DNA from: Bacteroidales bacterium
GTDB taxonomy: Bacteria; Bacteroidota; Bacteroidia; Bacteroidales; NBLH01
Assembly (NCBI GenBank): GCA_027083715.1
Contig: JALWNR010000216.1
Location: 1 to 5,691, forward strand
Reading direction: 5' to 3'
Length of the DNA: 5,691 nucleotides
Positions 5,656 to 5,691 of the stretch are shown piece by piece. The notes under the pieces are model-generated. The model was not told where the DNA came from, did no database searches, and saw nothing but the letters and a program-made list of their open reading frames with translations. The translations under genes and the position numbers were made by a program. Position 1 is the first letter of the stretch. Every line of letters begins with the position of its first letter.

Positions 5656-5691
5656 TTCCTTATTGTTAATTTTTACTCTGTAATTTTAAAT

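Overview
This AT-rich window looks like chromosomal DNA from an anaerobic or fermentative member of the Bacteroidota. The protein families, the A/T-rich leaders without clear Shine-Dalgarno sequences ahead of the three main genes, and -7-like boxes of the TAnnTTTG type all fit. The lineage is inferred from these traits; there is no rRNA or other marker gene to confirm it.

Layout: (1) 1-216 is a leader holding a possible 23-codon ORF, three copies of an 11-mer and a perfect hairpin. (2) 217-1593 (+) encodes a full-length tryptophanase (tnaA), which splits L-tryptophan into indole, pyruvate and ammonia. It is closed by a GC-rich terminator hairpin at 1605-1631. (3) 1749-2972 and 2998-4545 (+) form a two-gene citrate-lyase operon. 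The first gene is an in-frame fusion of the acyl carrier subunit (CitD) and the lyase subunit (CitE). The second is the CoA-transferase subunit (CitF). The pair is closed by a strong hairpin at 4556-4582. (4) 4546-5265 carries no convincing gene, but 4740-4937 is densely folded, with a 17-bp stem enclosing an 8-bp stem and three more hairpins. It reads like a dispersed repeat or a structured RNA. (5) 5266-5655 (-) encodes a 129-residue protein that resembles the STAS/SEC14-like (SpoIIAA-like) small proteins of Bacteroidota.

How the genes fit together: tryptophanase and citrate lyase are both catabolic, cofactor-dependent lyases. They feed pyruvate, or oxaloacetate plus acetate, into central metabolism. 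The terminator between them and a promoter-like box at 1706-1713 argue for separate transcription units. Genes that activate citrate lyase (citC ligase, citX/citG prosthetic-group enzymes) are not in the window. The fused CitDE and the CitF depart from the enterobacterial enzymes at notable places: the Ser-x-Asp carrier motif and the GGHSDTA motif. The real substrate could therefore be citrate or a relative such as citramalate.

No CRISPR array, tRNA, rRNA, transposase or phage gene was seen. The most interesting material is the tnaA leader, the divergent fused citrate lyase and the folded 4740-4937 element.
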